A stretch of 64,000 nucleotides of DNA from Micropruina glycogenica (lineage in GTDB: Bacteria; Actinomycetota; Actinomycetes; Propionibacteriales; Propionibacteriaceae): the NCBI RefSeq assembly GCF_039524395.1, contig NZ_BAAAGO010000040.1; one strand, written 5' to 3'. Position numbers and translations under genes: made by a program. Position 1 is the stretch's first letter; each line of letters starts with the position of its first letter. This document shows positions 54,511-62,790 of the stretch, piece by piece. The notes under the pieces are model-generated. The model was not told the origin of the DNA and did not search any database. It was given only the letters and a program-made list of their open reading frames with translations.

Positions 54511-55064
54511 CCACCCCGAACCGACGCTACGCATTCTGGGCGGTGCTGCTGGGCGCCCTCGGCTTCGTCGCCGACTTCCTGGCCAAACGGTGGGCGCTGG
54601 CCAACCTCGACCCCGCCTCGCCCGTGCAGGTCATCCCGGGTCAGCTCTACCTGCACCTGATTCGCAACCCCGGCGCGGCCTTCAGCATGGGCGAGGGTGC
54701 CACCGTGCTGCTCACGTGCCTGGCCATCGCCGCCATGATCTTTCTGCTGGTCTGGATGGTGCCGCGGGTGCGGCACCCCGGGTGGGCGGCCGCGACGGGC
54801 CTGCTGCTCGCCGGCGTGTCGGGCAACCTGTTCGACCGGCTGTTCCGTGAGCCGGGCCCGTTTCACGGCCACGTGATCGACTTTCTGCAGGTGCCCTGGT
54901 TCGCCGTGTTCAACGTGGCCGACATCTGGATCACCTTCGCTGCCGTCACCGTGATCTGGCTGACCATGATCACGCAGGTGAACCTGGCCGGCGAGCGGGT
55001 CGACCGGCCCGAGAAGGCCGACTCGAAGCCGTCCGGCGACGACACCGGAACGCCCGCGTCGTGA
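54483..55064 (+). CDS. lspA: Signal peptidase II (prolipoprotein)
   Basis: Cleaves lipoprotein signal peptides in the membrane. Four membrane helices: FWAVLLGALGFVADFLAK, VLLTCLAIAAMIFLLVWMV, AAATGLLLAGVSGNLFDRL (first catalytic Asp in GNLFDR) and FNVADIWITFAAVTVIWL (second Asp in FNVAD). No start is ideal: GTG at 54483 (given here, 193 residues) or GTG at 54474 lies inside the preceding gene, while GGGAGGA at 54494-54500 points to an ATA at 54507 that overlaps the TAG stop. Confidence 0.85.
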   Translation: MQAAGGTAIATPNRRYAFWAVLLGALGFVADFLAKRWALANLDPASPVQVIPGQLYLHLIRNPGAAFSMGEGATVLLTCLAIAAMIFLLVWMVPRVRHPGWAAATGLLLAGVSGNLFDRLFREPGPFHGHVIDFLQVPWFAVFNVADIWITFAAVTVIWLTMITQVNLAGERVDRPEKADSKPSGDDTGTPAS

Positions 55065-55978
55065 GCGTCCACCTGGTGCCCGACGGGCTGGCCGGCGAAC
55101 GGGTGGACAGCGCGGTGGCCCGCATGACCGGGTTGTCGCGCAGCCGGGTCGACGAGCTGATCGCCCAGGGCCTCGTGCAACTCGACGGACGGGCGGTGCG
55201 CAAGTCCGTGCGGGTCGCCGGCGGTGAACTGCTCGAGGTGACGCTGCCTGCGCAGCCATCCGGGGTTCCGGTGGTGCCGCAGATGGTCGCCGGGCTGCGC
55301 ATCATGCACGACGACGCCGACATCGTCGTGGTCGACAAGCCGGCGGGGGTGGCGGCCCACCCGTCGCTGGGGTGGACGGGGCCGTCGGTCACCGAACATC
55401 TCGCAGCCGCCGGCTTTCGCATCTCGACCTCGGGTGCGCCCGAACGGCAGGGCGTGGTGCAGCGGCTCGATGTGGGCACGTCGGGGCTGATGGTGGTGGC
55501 CAAGAGCGAGCGGGCCTACACGCTGCTCAAGCGCGCCTTTCGCGACCGCACGGTCGACAAGGTGTACCACGCGCTCGTGCAGGGCTTCCCCGACCCGCAC
55601 ACCGGCACCATCGACGCGCCCATCGGCCGGCACCCGGGGCACGACTGGAAGATGGCGATCGTCGACGGCGGTCGGCACAGTGTCACCCACTACGACACCT
55701 TGGAGGCGTTCAGGGGCGCCACCCTGCTCGAGGTTCATCTCGAAACCGGGCGCACCCACCAGATCAGGGTGCATATGGCCGCCATCGGCCACCCCTGCGT
55801 GGGCGACCCGCTGTACGGGGGCGACCCGGTGCTGACGGCCCGGCTCGGGCTGGAGCGCCAATGGCTGCACGCGGTCGAACTCGGTTTCGACCACCCCGGC
55901 TCGGGCGAACCCGTCCGCTTCACCTCGCCCTACCCCGACGACCTGGCCCACGCCCTGGGCGTGGTGGCGCGCGACTGA
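55061..55978 (+). CDS. rluD: RluD-type 23S rRNA pseudouridine synthase
   Basis: 305 residues: an N-terminal S4-like domain (GERVDSAVARMTGLSRSRVDELIAQGLVQLDG) and the RluA-family catalytic domain. The catalytic aspartate is in RLDVGTSGLMVVAKSE, but the usual HRLD is QRLD here, and GRTHQIRVHM is intact. Starts at GTG coupled to lspA. It probably modifies the helix 69 region of 23S rRNA. Confidence 0.9.
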   Translation: MSVHLVPDGLAGERVDSAVARMTGLSRSRVDELIAQGLVQLDGRAVRKSVRVAGGELLEVTLPAQPSGVPVVPQMVAGLRIMHDDADIVVVDKPAGVAAHPSLGWTGPSVTEHLAAAGFRISTSGAPERQGVVQRLDVGTSGLMVVAKSERAYTLLKRAFRDRTVDKVYHALVQGFPDPHTGTIDAPIGRHPGHDWKMAIVDGGRHSVTHYDTLEAFRGATLLEVHLETGRTHQIRVHMAAIGHPCVGDPLYGGDPVLTARLGLERQWLHAVELGFDHPGSGEPVRFTSPYPDDLAHALGVVARD

Positions 55979-56018
55979 TCGTGCACCGTGGTGAAACACT
56001 CTCGTCACGTGCTATCGC

Positions 56019-56024
56019 TAAGCT
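56019..56024 (+). promoter_or_regulatory. -10 element for leaderless pyk
   Basis: TAAGCT ends 7 bases before the GTG at 56032; no RBS precedes the gene. Confidence 0.5.
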
Positions 56025-56031
56025 GACGACC

Positions 56032-57441
56032 GTGCGTAGAGCGAAGATCGTAGCAACACTGGGTCCGTCCACCGACAGCCTTGAGCGGGTGATCGGCCTG
56101 ATCGAGGCCGGCGTGAACGTGGCTCGGCTCAACATGTCGCACGGCGACCACAAAGAGCACATACGCCGGCTCAAGCTGGTGCGTGACGCGTCGCACGAGG
56201 TGGGCCGCCCGGTGGGCGTGTTCGCCGACCTGCAGGGCCCCAAGATCAGGCTGACGAGGTTCGAGAACGACTTCGCCATTCTGGTGCCGGGCGAGCAGTT
56301 CGTGATCACCACCGACGACGTGCTGGGCACCGCCGAGCGGGCGGGCACCACGCTGAAGACGCTCACCCAGGACGTGCAGCCCGGCGACGACATTCTGATC
56401 GACGACGGCAAGCTGCGGCTTCGGGCGGTCGAGGTGACCGACACCGAGGTGATCACCGAGGTCGTGGTCGGTGGCCGGGTGTCGAACAACAAGGGCATCA
56501 ACCTGCCCGGCGTCGCGGTGTCGGTGCCGGCCCTGTCCGAAAAGGACGAGCACGACCTGCGCTGGGCGCTGCGGCACGGCGTCGACATGGTGGCGCTGTC
56601 GTTCGTGCGCAGCGCGTCCGACTATGACCGCGTGCGCGAGATCATGGACTCAGAAGACCGGCACGTGCCGGTGATCGCCAAGATCGAGAAGCCGCAGGCC
56701 GTGGCCAACCTGCAAGAGATCATCGACACCTTCGACGCGATCATGGTGGCCCGCGGTGACCTGGGCGTCGAACTACCCCCCGAGCAGGTGCCGTCGGTGC
56801 AGAAGCGCATCATCGAGAGCGCCCGCAAATGGGCCAAGCCGGTGATCGTGGCCACCCAGATGCTCGAGTCGATGATCAGCGCCCCGCAGCCCACCCGGGC
56901 CGAGACCTCTGATGTGGCCAACGCGATTCTGGACGGCGCCGACGCCGTGATGCTGTCGGGCGAGACCGCGATGGGCGAGTACCCGATCGAAGCGGTCGCG
57001 GTGATGAGCCGCATCATCAACTACACCGAAGAACAGGGACTGCATCAGATTCGCGCCATCGACTGGGACCCGCACACCCACTCGGGCGTCATCTCGATCG
57101 CCGCCATCGACATCGCCACCCGCATCGGTGCCAAGTACCTGGCCGCGTTCACCATTTCGGGCGACACCCCGCACCGGCTGGCCCGGTTGCGCAGCGAGAT
57201 TCCGATCATGGCGTTCACGCCCAAGCCGCGCACGGCACAGGAACTGACGTTGTGCTGGGGCGTGCAGTCGTGGGTGACGCCCGAGTTCACCACCACCGAG
57301 GCCATGGTCGAGTCGGTGCAGGACGCGCTGCTCGAAACCGGCTGGGTGAAGCCGGGCGACTTAATCGTGATCGTGGCCGGCAACCCGGCCCGGTTCGGCG
57401 GTCAGACCAACTCGGTGCGCATCTACGAGTTGCACGGCTGA
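56032..57441 (+). CDS. pyk: Pyruvate kinase
   Basis: Last step of glycolysis, ADP + PEP to ATP + pyruvate. 469 residues: VARLNMSHG, FADLQGPKIRL, the signature IAKIEKPQAVANL, IMVARGDLGVELP, ATQMLESMI and DAVMLSGETAMGEYP, plus the C-terminal allosteric domain. The frame is open far upstream, but the GTG at 56032 is the first fitting start and is preceded by TAAGCT. Neighbour of rluD in other actinobacteria. Confidence 0.96.
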   Translation: MRRAKIVATLGPSTDSLERVIGLIEAGVNVARLNMSHGDHKEHIRRLKLVRDASHEVGRPVGVFADLQGPKIRLTRFENDFAILVPGEQFVITTDDVLGTAERAGTTLKTLTQDVQPGDDILIDDGKLRLRAVEVTDTEVITEVVVGGRVSNNKGINLPGVAVSVPALSEKDEHDLRWALRHGVDMVALSFVRSASDYDRVREIMDSEDRHVPVIAKIEKPQAVANLQEIIDTFDAIMVARGDLGVELPPEQVPSVQKRIIESARKWAKPVIVATQMLESMISAPQPTRAETSDVANAILDGADAVMLSGETAMGEYPIEAVAVMSRIINYTEEQGLHQIRAIDWDPHTHSGVISIAAIDIATRIGAKYLAAFTISGDTPHRLARLRSEIPIMAFTPKPRTAQELTLCWGVQSWVTPEFTTTEAMVESVQDALLETGWVKPGDLIVIVAGNPARFGGQTNSVRIYELHG

Positions 57442-57450
57442 CCAGCGCAG

Positions 57451-57489
57451 ACGACGACAAGGGTGGCGGCGATGCCGTCACCCTCGTCG
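57451..57489 (+). terminator. Candidate terminator hairpin after pyk
   Basis: CGACGACAAGGGTGGCGGC and GCCGTCACCCTCGTCG pair imperfectly around GAT, 10 bases after the pyk stop, with a short T-poor end. Confidence 0.5.
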
Positions 57490-57561
57490 GTTCTGGGGTG
57501 GGTGGTCGCTGAGCCGGGAACGCGTGTTTCCTGACTGGTGCGAGAAACCGCCCCCGATCGG

Positions 57562-59055
57562 TCAGTCGCCGAGCTGCAACTTGGCCAGGTGGTGCGCCAC
57601 GTCCTTGGTGGCCGGGTAGAGCTCGAGGTAGCGCCCGAACAGGTCGTCGTACAGGCCCTTGTTGTCGTCGTCGGGCGTGACGTGCGCGGACACCTTCATC
57701 CAGCTGGTGTCGGCGTCGGCCGCGCCGACGTTCTGCGCCGAGATCAGCGCGTCGCCGTAGCTGGCGCCGATGGCGAGCTTCGGCAGCACCTGATCGATGC
57801 CGCAGACGTCCGACATGATCTGGGTCCACAAACCGCCCTTGGTGCCGCCACCGACCGCCACGTAGCGCTTGCCCTCGCCGCCGGCCTCTTTGATCGACTC
57901 CAGCAGGTGCCTGGTGCCGAACGCCGTCGCCTCGAGCAGTGCCCGGTACAACTCGCCGCGGGTGGTGCTCAGCGTCAGGCCGGCGATCACGCCCCGGGCC
58001 ATCGGGTCACTGATCGGGGTGCGTTCACCGGCGAAGTAGGGCAGCGCGAGCAGGCCGTTCGAGCCCGGTACCACGTCGCTGGCCTCTTCGGTGAGCACCG
58101 CGTACTCGACCCCGCCGGTGATGTCGCGCAGCCACGTGGTCAGCGCGCCAGAGGCCGACAGGCCGCCGGCGAGGGCGAACGTGTCCTTGTAGGTGCCGGT
58201 CAGTGCCCACAGGTTCGGGTGCGCCATGAAGTGGTCGGCGATCAGGTCGGCGACGATCGTGGAGCCGTACATCAGCATCACGTCGCCGGGATCCTTCACG
58301 CCCACGCTCAACGCCTCGCAGAACGCGTCGGTGCTGCCGACGCCGACCGGAATGCCCTCAGGCAGGCCGCTCAGCGCCGCACCCTGGGCGGTGACGTGGC
58401 CGGCGATGTCGTTGGAGTACTTCAGTTCGGGCAGCGGCAGGCCCGGCGCGACCATCTCGCACCATTCCGGGATCCAGTCCTGGGTCTTCGGCGAATACAT
58501 CGGGTCGAACATCGAGGCCGACAGGTGGTCGAGCACGTACTCGCCGGTGAGCTTGAACGTCACGTAGGTCTGCGACATGAAGACGTACTTCGCCTTCTCC
58601 CACACCCAGGGCTCGTTGCGCACCGTCCACAGAAACTTGGGGCCCTGCGACTGTGAGGTGAGCACGTTGCCGCACTTCTCCACCAGAGCGTCGACACCGA
58701 TCTTGTCGGTGAGTTCCTCGACCTCCTTGTAGGCGCGGGTGTCCACGCCGTAGAGAATGGCGGGCCGAAGCGGCTTACCCTCGGCGTCGCAGAACAGGCT
58801 GCACGGGCCGATGCCGGAGGTGGTGATGCCGACGACGGGGCCGTCCGCCTTGCTCAGCAGATCATGGGTGATGGCCAGGAAGTCGGCCCACCACACCTCG
58901 TCCGCATCGTGCTCGACGTGGCCGGGCTTGGGCATGGAGGTTCTGTGGGCCTTCTCGGCGGTCGCGATCACCTTGCCGTTCAGTCGGGCCAGCACACCCT
59001 TCGAACTGCCGGTGCCGAAGTCGATTCCGATGACCAGACGTTTGTCTTTCGCCAT
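57562..59055 (-). CDS. FGGY-family carbohydrate kinase
   Basis: 497 residues. The ASKHA nucleotide-binding fold is shown by LVIGIDFGTGSSKGVLARL near residue 6 and GLLALPYFAGERTPI and VAVGGGTKGGLWTQI in the C-terminal half. Closest by eye to xylulose-type kinases; ribulose or other substrates are possible. AGAAAGGAA before the ATG at 59055 supports the start. Probably co-regulated with the dehydrogenase 190 bases upstream on the same strand. Confidence 0.82.
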   Translation of the reverse strand: MAKDKRLVIGIDFGTGSSKGVLARLNGKVIATAEKAHRTSMPKPGHVEHDADEVWWADFLAITHDLLSKADGPVVGITTSGIGPCSLFCDAEGKPLRPAILYGVDTRAYKEVEELTDKIGVDALVEKCGNVLTSQSQGPKFLWTVRNEPWVWEKAKYVFMSQTYVTFKLTGEYVLDHLSASMFDPMYSPKTQDWIPEWCEMVAPGLPLPELKYSNDIAGHVTAQGAALSGLPEGIPVGVGSTDAFCEALSVGVKDPGDVMLMYGSTIVADLIADHFMAHPNLWALTGTYKDTFALAGGLSASGALTTWLRDITGGVEYAVLTEEASDVVPGSNGLLALPYFAGERTPISDPMARGVIAGLTLSTTRGELYRALLEATAFGTRHLLESIKEAGGEGKRYVAVGGGTKGGLWTQIMSDVCGIDQVLPKLAIGASYGDALISAQNVGAADADTSWMKVSAHVTPDDDNKGLYDDLFGRYLELYPATKDVAHHLAKLQLGD

Positions 59056-59244
59056 GCTTGGTTCCTTTCTGGGAGCGTCGGTGCTCGGCGGAAGGACGGC
59101 CACGCTGCCTGCACTCCCGCAACAGCAAGGTATTCCAAACAGACGCCGGATGGGAGGGGATGAGTGTGAGAAGTGAGATTTTGTGTGTGGTTTGCCCCAC
59201 TTTCGGTGAGAGGTCGTGCACCCGGAGGCGTGGACGAGGCCCGC

Positions 59245-60288
59245 TCAGTCGGGAACCACCGCCACCTTGATGCCCTCGCCCGACGCGACGAACTCGATGG
59301 CTTCGGCGGCCCGCGAGAGCCCGAAGGTGTGGGTGACCAGCGACATCGTGTCGATGGCGCCGCTCTCGATCAGCCGGACGGCCCGAACGAAGTTCTCGCG
59401 CCCCGAGTTGGAGGCACCCACCACGGTGATCTCTTTGTAGTGGATCAGGTTGGCGGCGATGGTCGACCAGCCCTCACCGGCCAGACCGGCGAAGATGCTC
59501 ACCCGGCCGCGCTTGCGCACCAGACCCAGGCAGTCGTTGACCAGTTCGGGCACCCCGATGCACAGCACCGCCACGTCGGCACCCTCGCCGGCCGACAGGC
59601 CGTTGACCACGGCCGACAGGTCGTCGTTGGTCGGGTCGACGGTCACGGTGGCACCCAACGCCTCGGCGCTGGCCCGACGGGTCGCGGACGGGTCCGACAC
59701 CACGACCGCCGCCGCACCCGCGATGCGGGCCAGTTGCAGGTGAATCAGCCCGATCGGCCCTGCTCCGACGATCACCACCACGTCGCCCACCTCGACCCGG
59801 TAGTTGTCCATGCCGTTCAGGCAGCACGAGATCGGCTCGGCGAGCGCCAGTTGGGCCGGTTCGAGGTGCGCCGACGCCTTCACCAGTTGCCCGCGTTCGA
59901 TCGCCGCGCGCGGGATCAGCCAGTAGTCGGCCAGGCCGCCGTTGATGTCGTAGCCCACCAGGTGCACGTCGTCGCACAGGTGCTCGGTGCCGCGGCGGCA
60001 GGGCCCGCACACCCCACAGCACACCGAGGGCGGCATGCTCACCAGGTCACCCACCGCGAAACCCGTGACGCCCTCGCCGACGGCCTCGACGTAACCGGCC
60101 ACCTCGTGCCCCAACACCACACCCACTTCGACACCCTTCGACTTCTCGCCGCGCAGAATGCGAAGGTCGGTGCCGCAGACGGTGTTGGCGCCGACCCGGG
60201 TGAGCGCCTCGCCCGGCCCGGGTGTCGGCGTGGCCAGTTCGGTGAGTTCGGCCGGCCGACCAGGGCCGCGATAGGTGAAACCGCGCAT
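59245..60288 (-). CDS. Zinc-dependent medium-chain alcohol/polyol dehydrogenase
   Basis: 347 residues. Catalytic zinc ligands: Cys in NTVCGTDLRIL and His-Glu in VLGHEVAGYV; a structural zinc Cys4 in CCGVCGPCRRGTEHLC. Rossmann NAD(P) site: VVIVGAGPIGLIHLQLA. Near sorbitol/threonine dehydrogenases. Together with the neighbouring FGGY kinase it could oxidise a polyol to a ketose that is then phosphorylated. AGGAGTG precedes the ATG at 60288. The first two dozen codons upstream are not part of it. Confidence 0.85.
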   Translation of the reverse strand: MRGFTYRGPGRPAELTELATPTPGPGEALTRVGANTVCGTDLRILRGEKSKGVEVGVVLGHEVAGYVEAVGEGVTGFAVGDLVSMPPSVCCGVCGPCRRGTEHLCDDVHLVGYDINGGLADYWLIPRAAIERGQLVKASAHLEPAQLALAEPISCCLNGMDNYRVEVGDVVVIVGAGPIGLIHLQLARIAGAAAVVVSDPSATRRASAEALGATVTVDPTNDDLSAVVNGLSAGEGADVAVLCIGVPELVNDCLGLVRKRGRVSIFAGLAGEGWSTIAANLIHYKEITVVGASNSGRENFVRAVRLIESGAIDTMSLVTHTFGLSRAAEAIEFVASGEGIKVAVVPD

Positions 60289-60541
60289 GATCACTCCTGT
60301 TGGACGAATCCGCATCGGCGGCGGACGATGACGATGGCCTCCGTCCGCAGCGTCGATGCTTCGCACGGTGGTCAGCGGCCTGCCGGTTCTTGCCGACGGT
60401 TCTCAGCATGCTACAAATCGCGAGCCGGTGGCCGTCGGCCGGTCACGCCCCGTCGAATACGGCCGAGTTCACGCGCATCCGAAGGGAGTACTAAGAGGGC
60501 CTCACTCGCCGGTTCACGGTGTGATGGCGGCACCGGTGAAG

Positions 60542-60624
60542 TGCCCAGGAGGGGAGTCGAACCCCTATGCCCTTTCGGGCAGACGGGTTTGAGCCGTCCG
60601 CGTATGCCATTCCGCCACCTGGGC
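60542..60624 (-). tRNA. tRNA-Leu (anticodon CAA)
   Basis: 83 nt. The acceptor GCCCAGG pairs with CCTGGGC; the anticodon stem GACGG/CCGTC encloses CTCAAAC with anticodon CAA; a long variable arm (TGCCCGAAAGGGCA) and a T arm AGGGGTTCGACTCCCCT follow. The discriminator is A, and CCA is not encoded. Reads UUG codons. Confidence 0.95.
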
Positions 60625-60748
60625 CAGAGCCCTACGATCATGCCACATTCTGGTTGGCCATGCTGGCCGGGGTAAGGTGCTCTGTGCAGCAGCCGTCGGC
60701 GAACCGAGGCCGAGGCAGACCTGATCCCTTGACAGAAGAGTGCAACCC

Positions 60749-61366
60749 ATGACGTCCGAAGCCGTAGCCACCCCCGGCCGAGCCCGCGTGCTCGTCGCTG
60801 AGGACGAAGCCCTGATCCGCCTGGATCTGGTCGAACTGCTCACCGGCGAGGGCTACGAAGTGGTGGGTGAGGCCGGCGACGGCGAACAGGCCCTGTCGAT
60901 GGCCCGCGAGCTCGAACCCGATCTCGTCGTGATGGACGTCAAGATGCCCAAGATGGACGGCATCTCGGCCGCGTCTGTGATCGCCGAAGAACGCATCGCC
61001 CCCGTGGTGATGCTCACCGCGTTCAGCCAACGTGAACTGGTCGAACGGGCCCGTGAGGCGGGTGCGATGGCGTACGTGGTGAAGCCGTTCGACGCCTCCG
61101 ACGTGGTGCCGGCGATCGAACTGGCGATGGCCCGCTACGCCGAACTGCGCGCAGTCGAAGAAGAGGTCGAAGACCTGCAGGAGCGGTTCGAGTCGCGCAA
61201 GCTGGTCGAGCAGGCGAAGGGCCTGCTCATGGAGGGTCTTGGCCTCACCGAGCCCGAGGCGTTCCGGTGGATCCAGAAGACGGCGATGGACCTGCGCAAG
61301 TCGATGCGCGAGGTCGCCGAAGGAGTCATCGACCACTCGAAGGCCGGCAAGAAGCCCAAGCGCTGA
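60749..61366 (+). CDS. ANTAR-domain response regulator (PdtaR-like)
   Basis: 205 residues: a receiver domain (VLVAEDEALIRLDLVELL, phosphoacceptor Asp in VVMDVKMPKMDGI, LTAFSQ, YVVKPFDASDV) and a C-terminal ANTAR RNA-binding domain (RKLVEQAKGLLMEGLGLTEPEAFRWIQKTAMDLRKSMREVA). ANTAR regulators bind tandem hairpins to prevent termination. In actinobacteria this gene lies between pyk and polA. AGAAGAG precedes the ATG at 60749; a GTG at 60740 is an alternative. Confidence 0.93.
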   Translation: MTSEAVATPGRARVLVAEDEALIRLDLVELLTGEGYEVVGEAGDGEQALSMARELEPDLVVMDVKMPKMDGISAASVIAEERIAPVVMLTAFSQRELVERAREAGAMAYVVKPFDASDVVPAIELAMARYAELRAVEEEVEDLQERFESRKLVEQAKGLLMEGLGLTEPEAFRWIQKTAMDLRKSMREVAEGVIDHSKAGKKPKR

Positions 61367-61376
61367 CCGCTTCCCT

Positions 61377-61571
61377 GGTCGAGCTTGCCGAGACCCCGGT
61401 GGTTGCGTTGGTTGCCGCGGAGCGGGGCTGACGCCTTCATCCCGGCGAACGCCGGGATCCCTTTCGCAGCCGACGAGGTCGCCGAGCGGCCCCGCACGTC
61501 GTGAGATTACGTCCGATGTGGACGGCGTCTACGCTCAACAGGCGGTAACGCCCCTCGAATCGGACGTAATC
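61377..61571. repeat. Repeat mosaic between convergent regulator and methyltransferase genes
   Basis: Consecutive copies: family A (61377-61395), the left end of family D (about 61404-61428), family B hairpin (61437-61460), and family C (61501-61575). The last one supplies the stop codon of the methyltransferase. No gene is present. Confidence 0.8.
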
Positions 61572-61575
61572 TCAC
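61501..61575. repeat. Intact family C element with perfect 17-bp terminal inverted repeats
   Basis: GTGAGATTACGTCCGAT and ATCGGACGTAATCTCAC flank a 41-base interior. This is the best-preserved copy; others are at 25241-25317 and 27869-27916. A 75-bp unit with perfect ends and no coding capacity looks like a miniature mobile or REP-like element. Confidence 0.8.
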
Positions 61576-62324
61576 GGGCGGGTGGCGACGACGGCGGTGG
61601 CGTCCAAGTCGTCATCGGTGTGCACCTCGGGCCAGAGGCCGGCACGTTCGAACATGACCGTCGCGCCCGGCACCTGGGCGGGGGCCACCTCGATCAGCAG
61701 CCGGCCACCCGGCGCGAGCCAGTCGTCAGCGTCCATGGCGATGCGGCGGTGCACGTCGAGGCCGTCGCGGCCGCCGTCCAGAGAGATGCGGGGCTCGTGA
61801 TCGCGCGCCTCGGGCGGCATCAGCGCGATGCTGTCACTCGGCACGTACGGTGCGTTCGCCAGGGCCACGTCGACGCGCCCGCGCAACCCGGTCGGCAGCG
61901 CCGCCCACAGGTCGCCGGCGAACACCTGGGCGCCGGGCAGGTTGCCCCGGGCGCACGTCACGGCCCGGTCGTCGACGTCGCACGCGTACAGCTCGACGCC
62001 CGGCACCCGACGCGCCAGGGCTGCTGCCAGGGCGCCGCTGCCGCAGCACAGGTCGACCGCCACGGCACCGGCGGCCAGCCCGCGGGCCCCGAGTCGCACC
62101 AACAACGCAGAACGTTGCCGGGGCACGAAAACGCCTGGTGACACGCTGATCCGCAGCCCGTCGAACTCGGCCCAGCCGAGCACCTGCTCCAGGGGTCCAC
62201 CCGCCACCCGGCGCGCGACCAGGGCGTCCAACGAGCCGGGAGCGGCCAGCAGCAGCGCCGCCTCGTCTTCGGCGAACACGCAGCCGGCCGCTCGCAACGC
62301 GGCGACCACCTGCGCAGTGTTCAC
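61572..62324 (-). CDS. PrmC/HemK-like protein N5-glutamine methyltransferase
   Basis: 250 residues. SAM motif AVAVDLCCGSGALAAALARR near residue 105, and the catalytic NAPYVPSDSIALMPPEARDHEP in place of NPPY, the form of the PrmC-related subgroup. Probable target is a glutamine in a translation factor, but this group is not characterised. The GTG at 62324 overlaps the TGA of the upstream gene. Its own TGA (61572-61574) lies in the terminal repeat of a family C element. Confidence 0.8.
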   Translation of the reverse strand: MNTAQVVAALRAAGCVFAEDEAALLLAAPGSLDALVARRVAGGPLEQVLGWAEFDGLRISVSPGVFVPRQRSALLVRLGARGLAAGAVAVDLCCGSGALAAALARRVPGVELYACDVDDRAVTCARGNLPGAQVFAGDLWAALPTGLRGRVDVALANAPYVPSDSIALMPPEARDHEPRISLDGGRDGLDVHRRIAMDADDWLAPGGRLLIEVAPAQVPGATVMFERAGLWPEVHTDDDLDATAVVATRP

Positions 62325-62725
62325 CGCCGCTTCGGCCGCTGCAGTGCGCACGTCACCCGGGCCGTGCAGAGCCGATCACCGGCGTCGTTGGTGATCGCCA
62401 CCTCCCAGGTGCCGAGCCGTCCGCCGATGTAGAGCGGGGTGGCCGCGCCGTTGACCCAGCCGTCGCGAATCGAGCGGTGGTGGGTGGCGTTGAGGTCGAC
62501 GCCGAAGATCACCCCGCCCGGGCCCACCTCGGCGAAGGCCGCCATCGAGGCCAGGGTCTCGGCCAGCACGCACGACGCCCCGCCGTGCCAGAACCCGAAC
62601 GGCTGGGTGTTGCCGGCCACGGGCATGCGGCCGGTGGTGCGCTGCGCCGACAGCTCGAACAACTCGAAACCCATCTTCTCGTCGAGCGCGCTGCTGATCT
62701 CGTGGGCCCATTCGGGAAGCGTCAT
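62321..62725 (-). CDS. PaaI-type hotdog thioesterase
   Basis: 134 residues with the hotdog core: NTQPFGFWHGGASCVLAETLASMAA and GVDLNATHHRSIRDGWVNGAATPLYIGGRLGTWEV. It likely hydrolyses acyl-CoA thioesters. The ATG at 62725 follows a weak RBS. The stop overlaps the methyltransferase GTG. It diverges from polA across 65 bases. Confidence 0.88.
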   Translation of the reverse strand: MTLPEWAHEISSALDEKMGFELFELSAQRTTGRMPVAGNTQPFGFWHGGASCVLAETLASMAAFAEVGPGGVIFGVDLNATHHRSIRDGWVNGAATPLYIGGRLGTWEVAITNDAGDRLCTARVTCALQRPKRR

Positions 62726-62777
62726 GGGGTCACGATTGCACATTCGGGGCGGCGCGAAATTTGTCGGTGGGCTCCGC

Positions 62778-62783
62778 TACCCT
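62778..62783 (+). promoter_or_regulatory. -10 element for leaderless polA
   Basis: TACCCT ends 7 bases before the GTG at 62791; no Shine-Dalgarno sequence is present. Confidence 0.5.
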
Positions 62784-62790
62784 CGCACGA

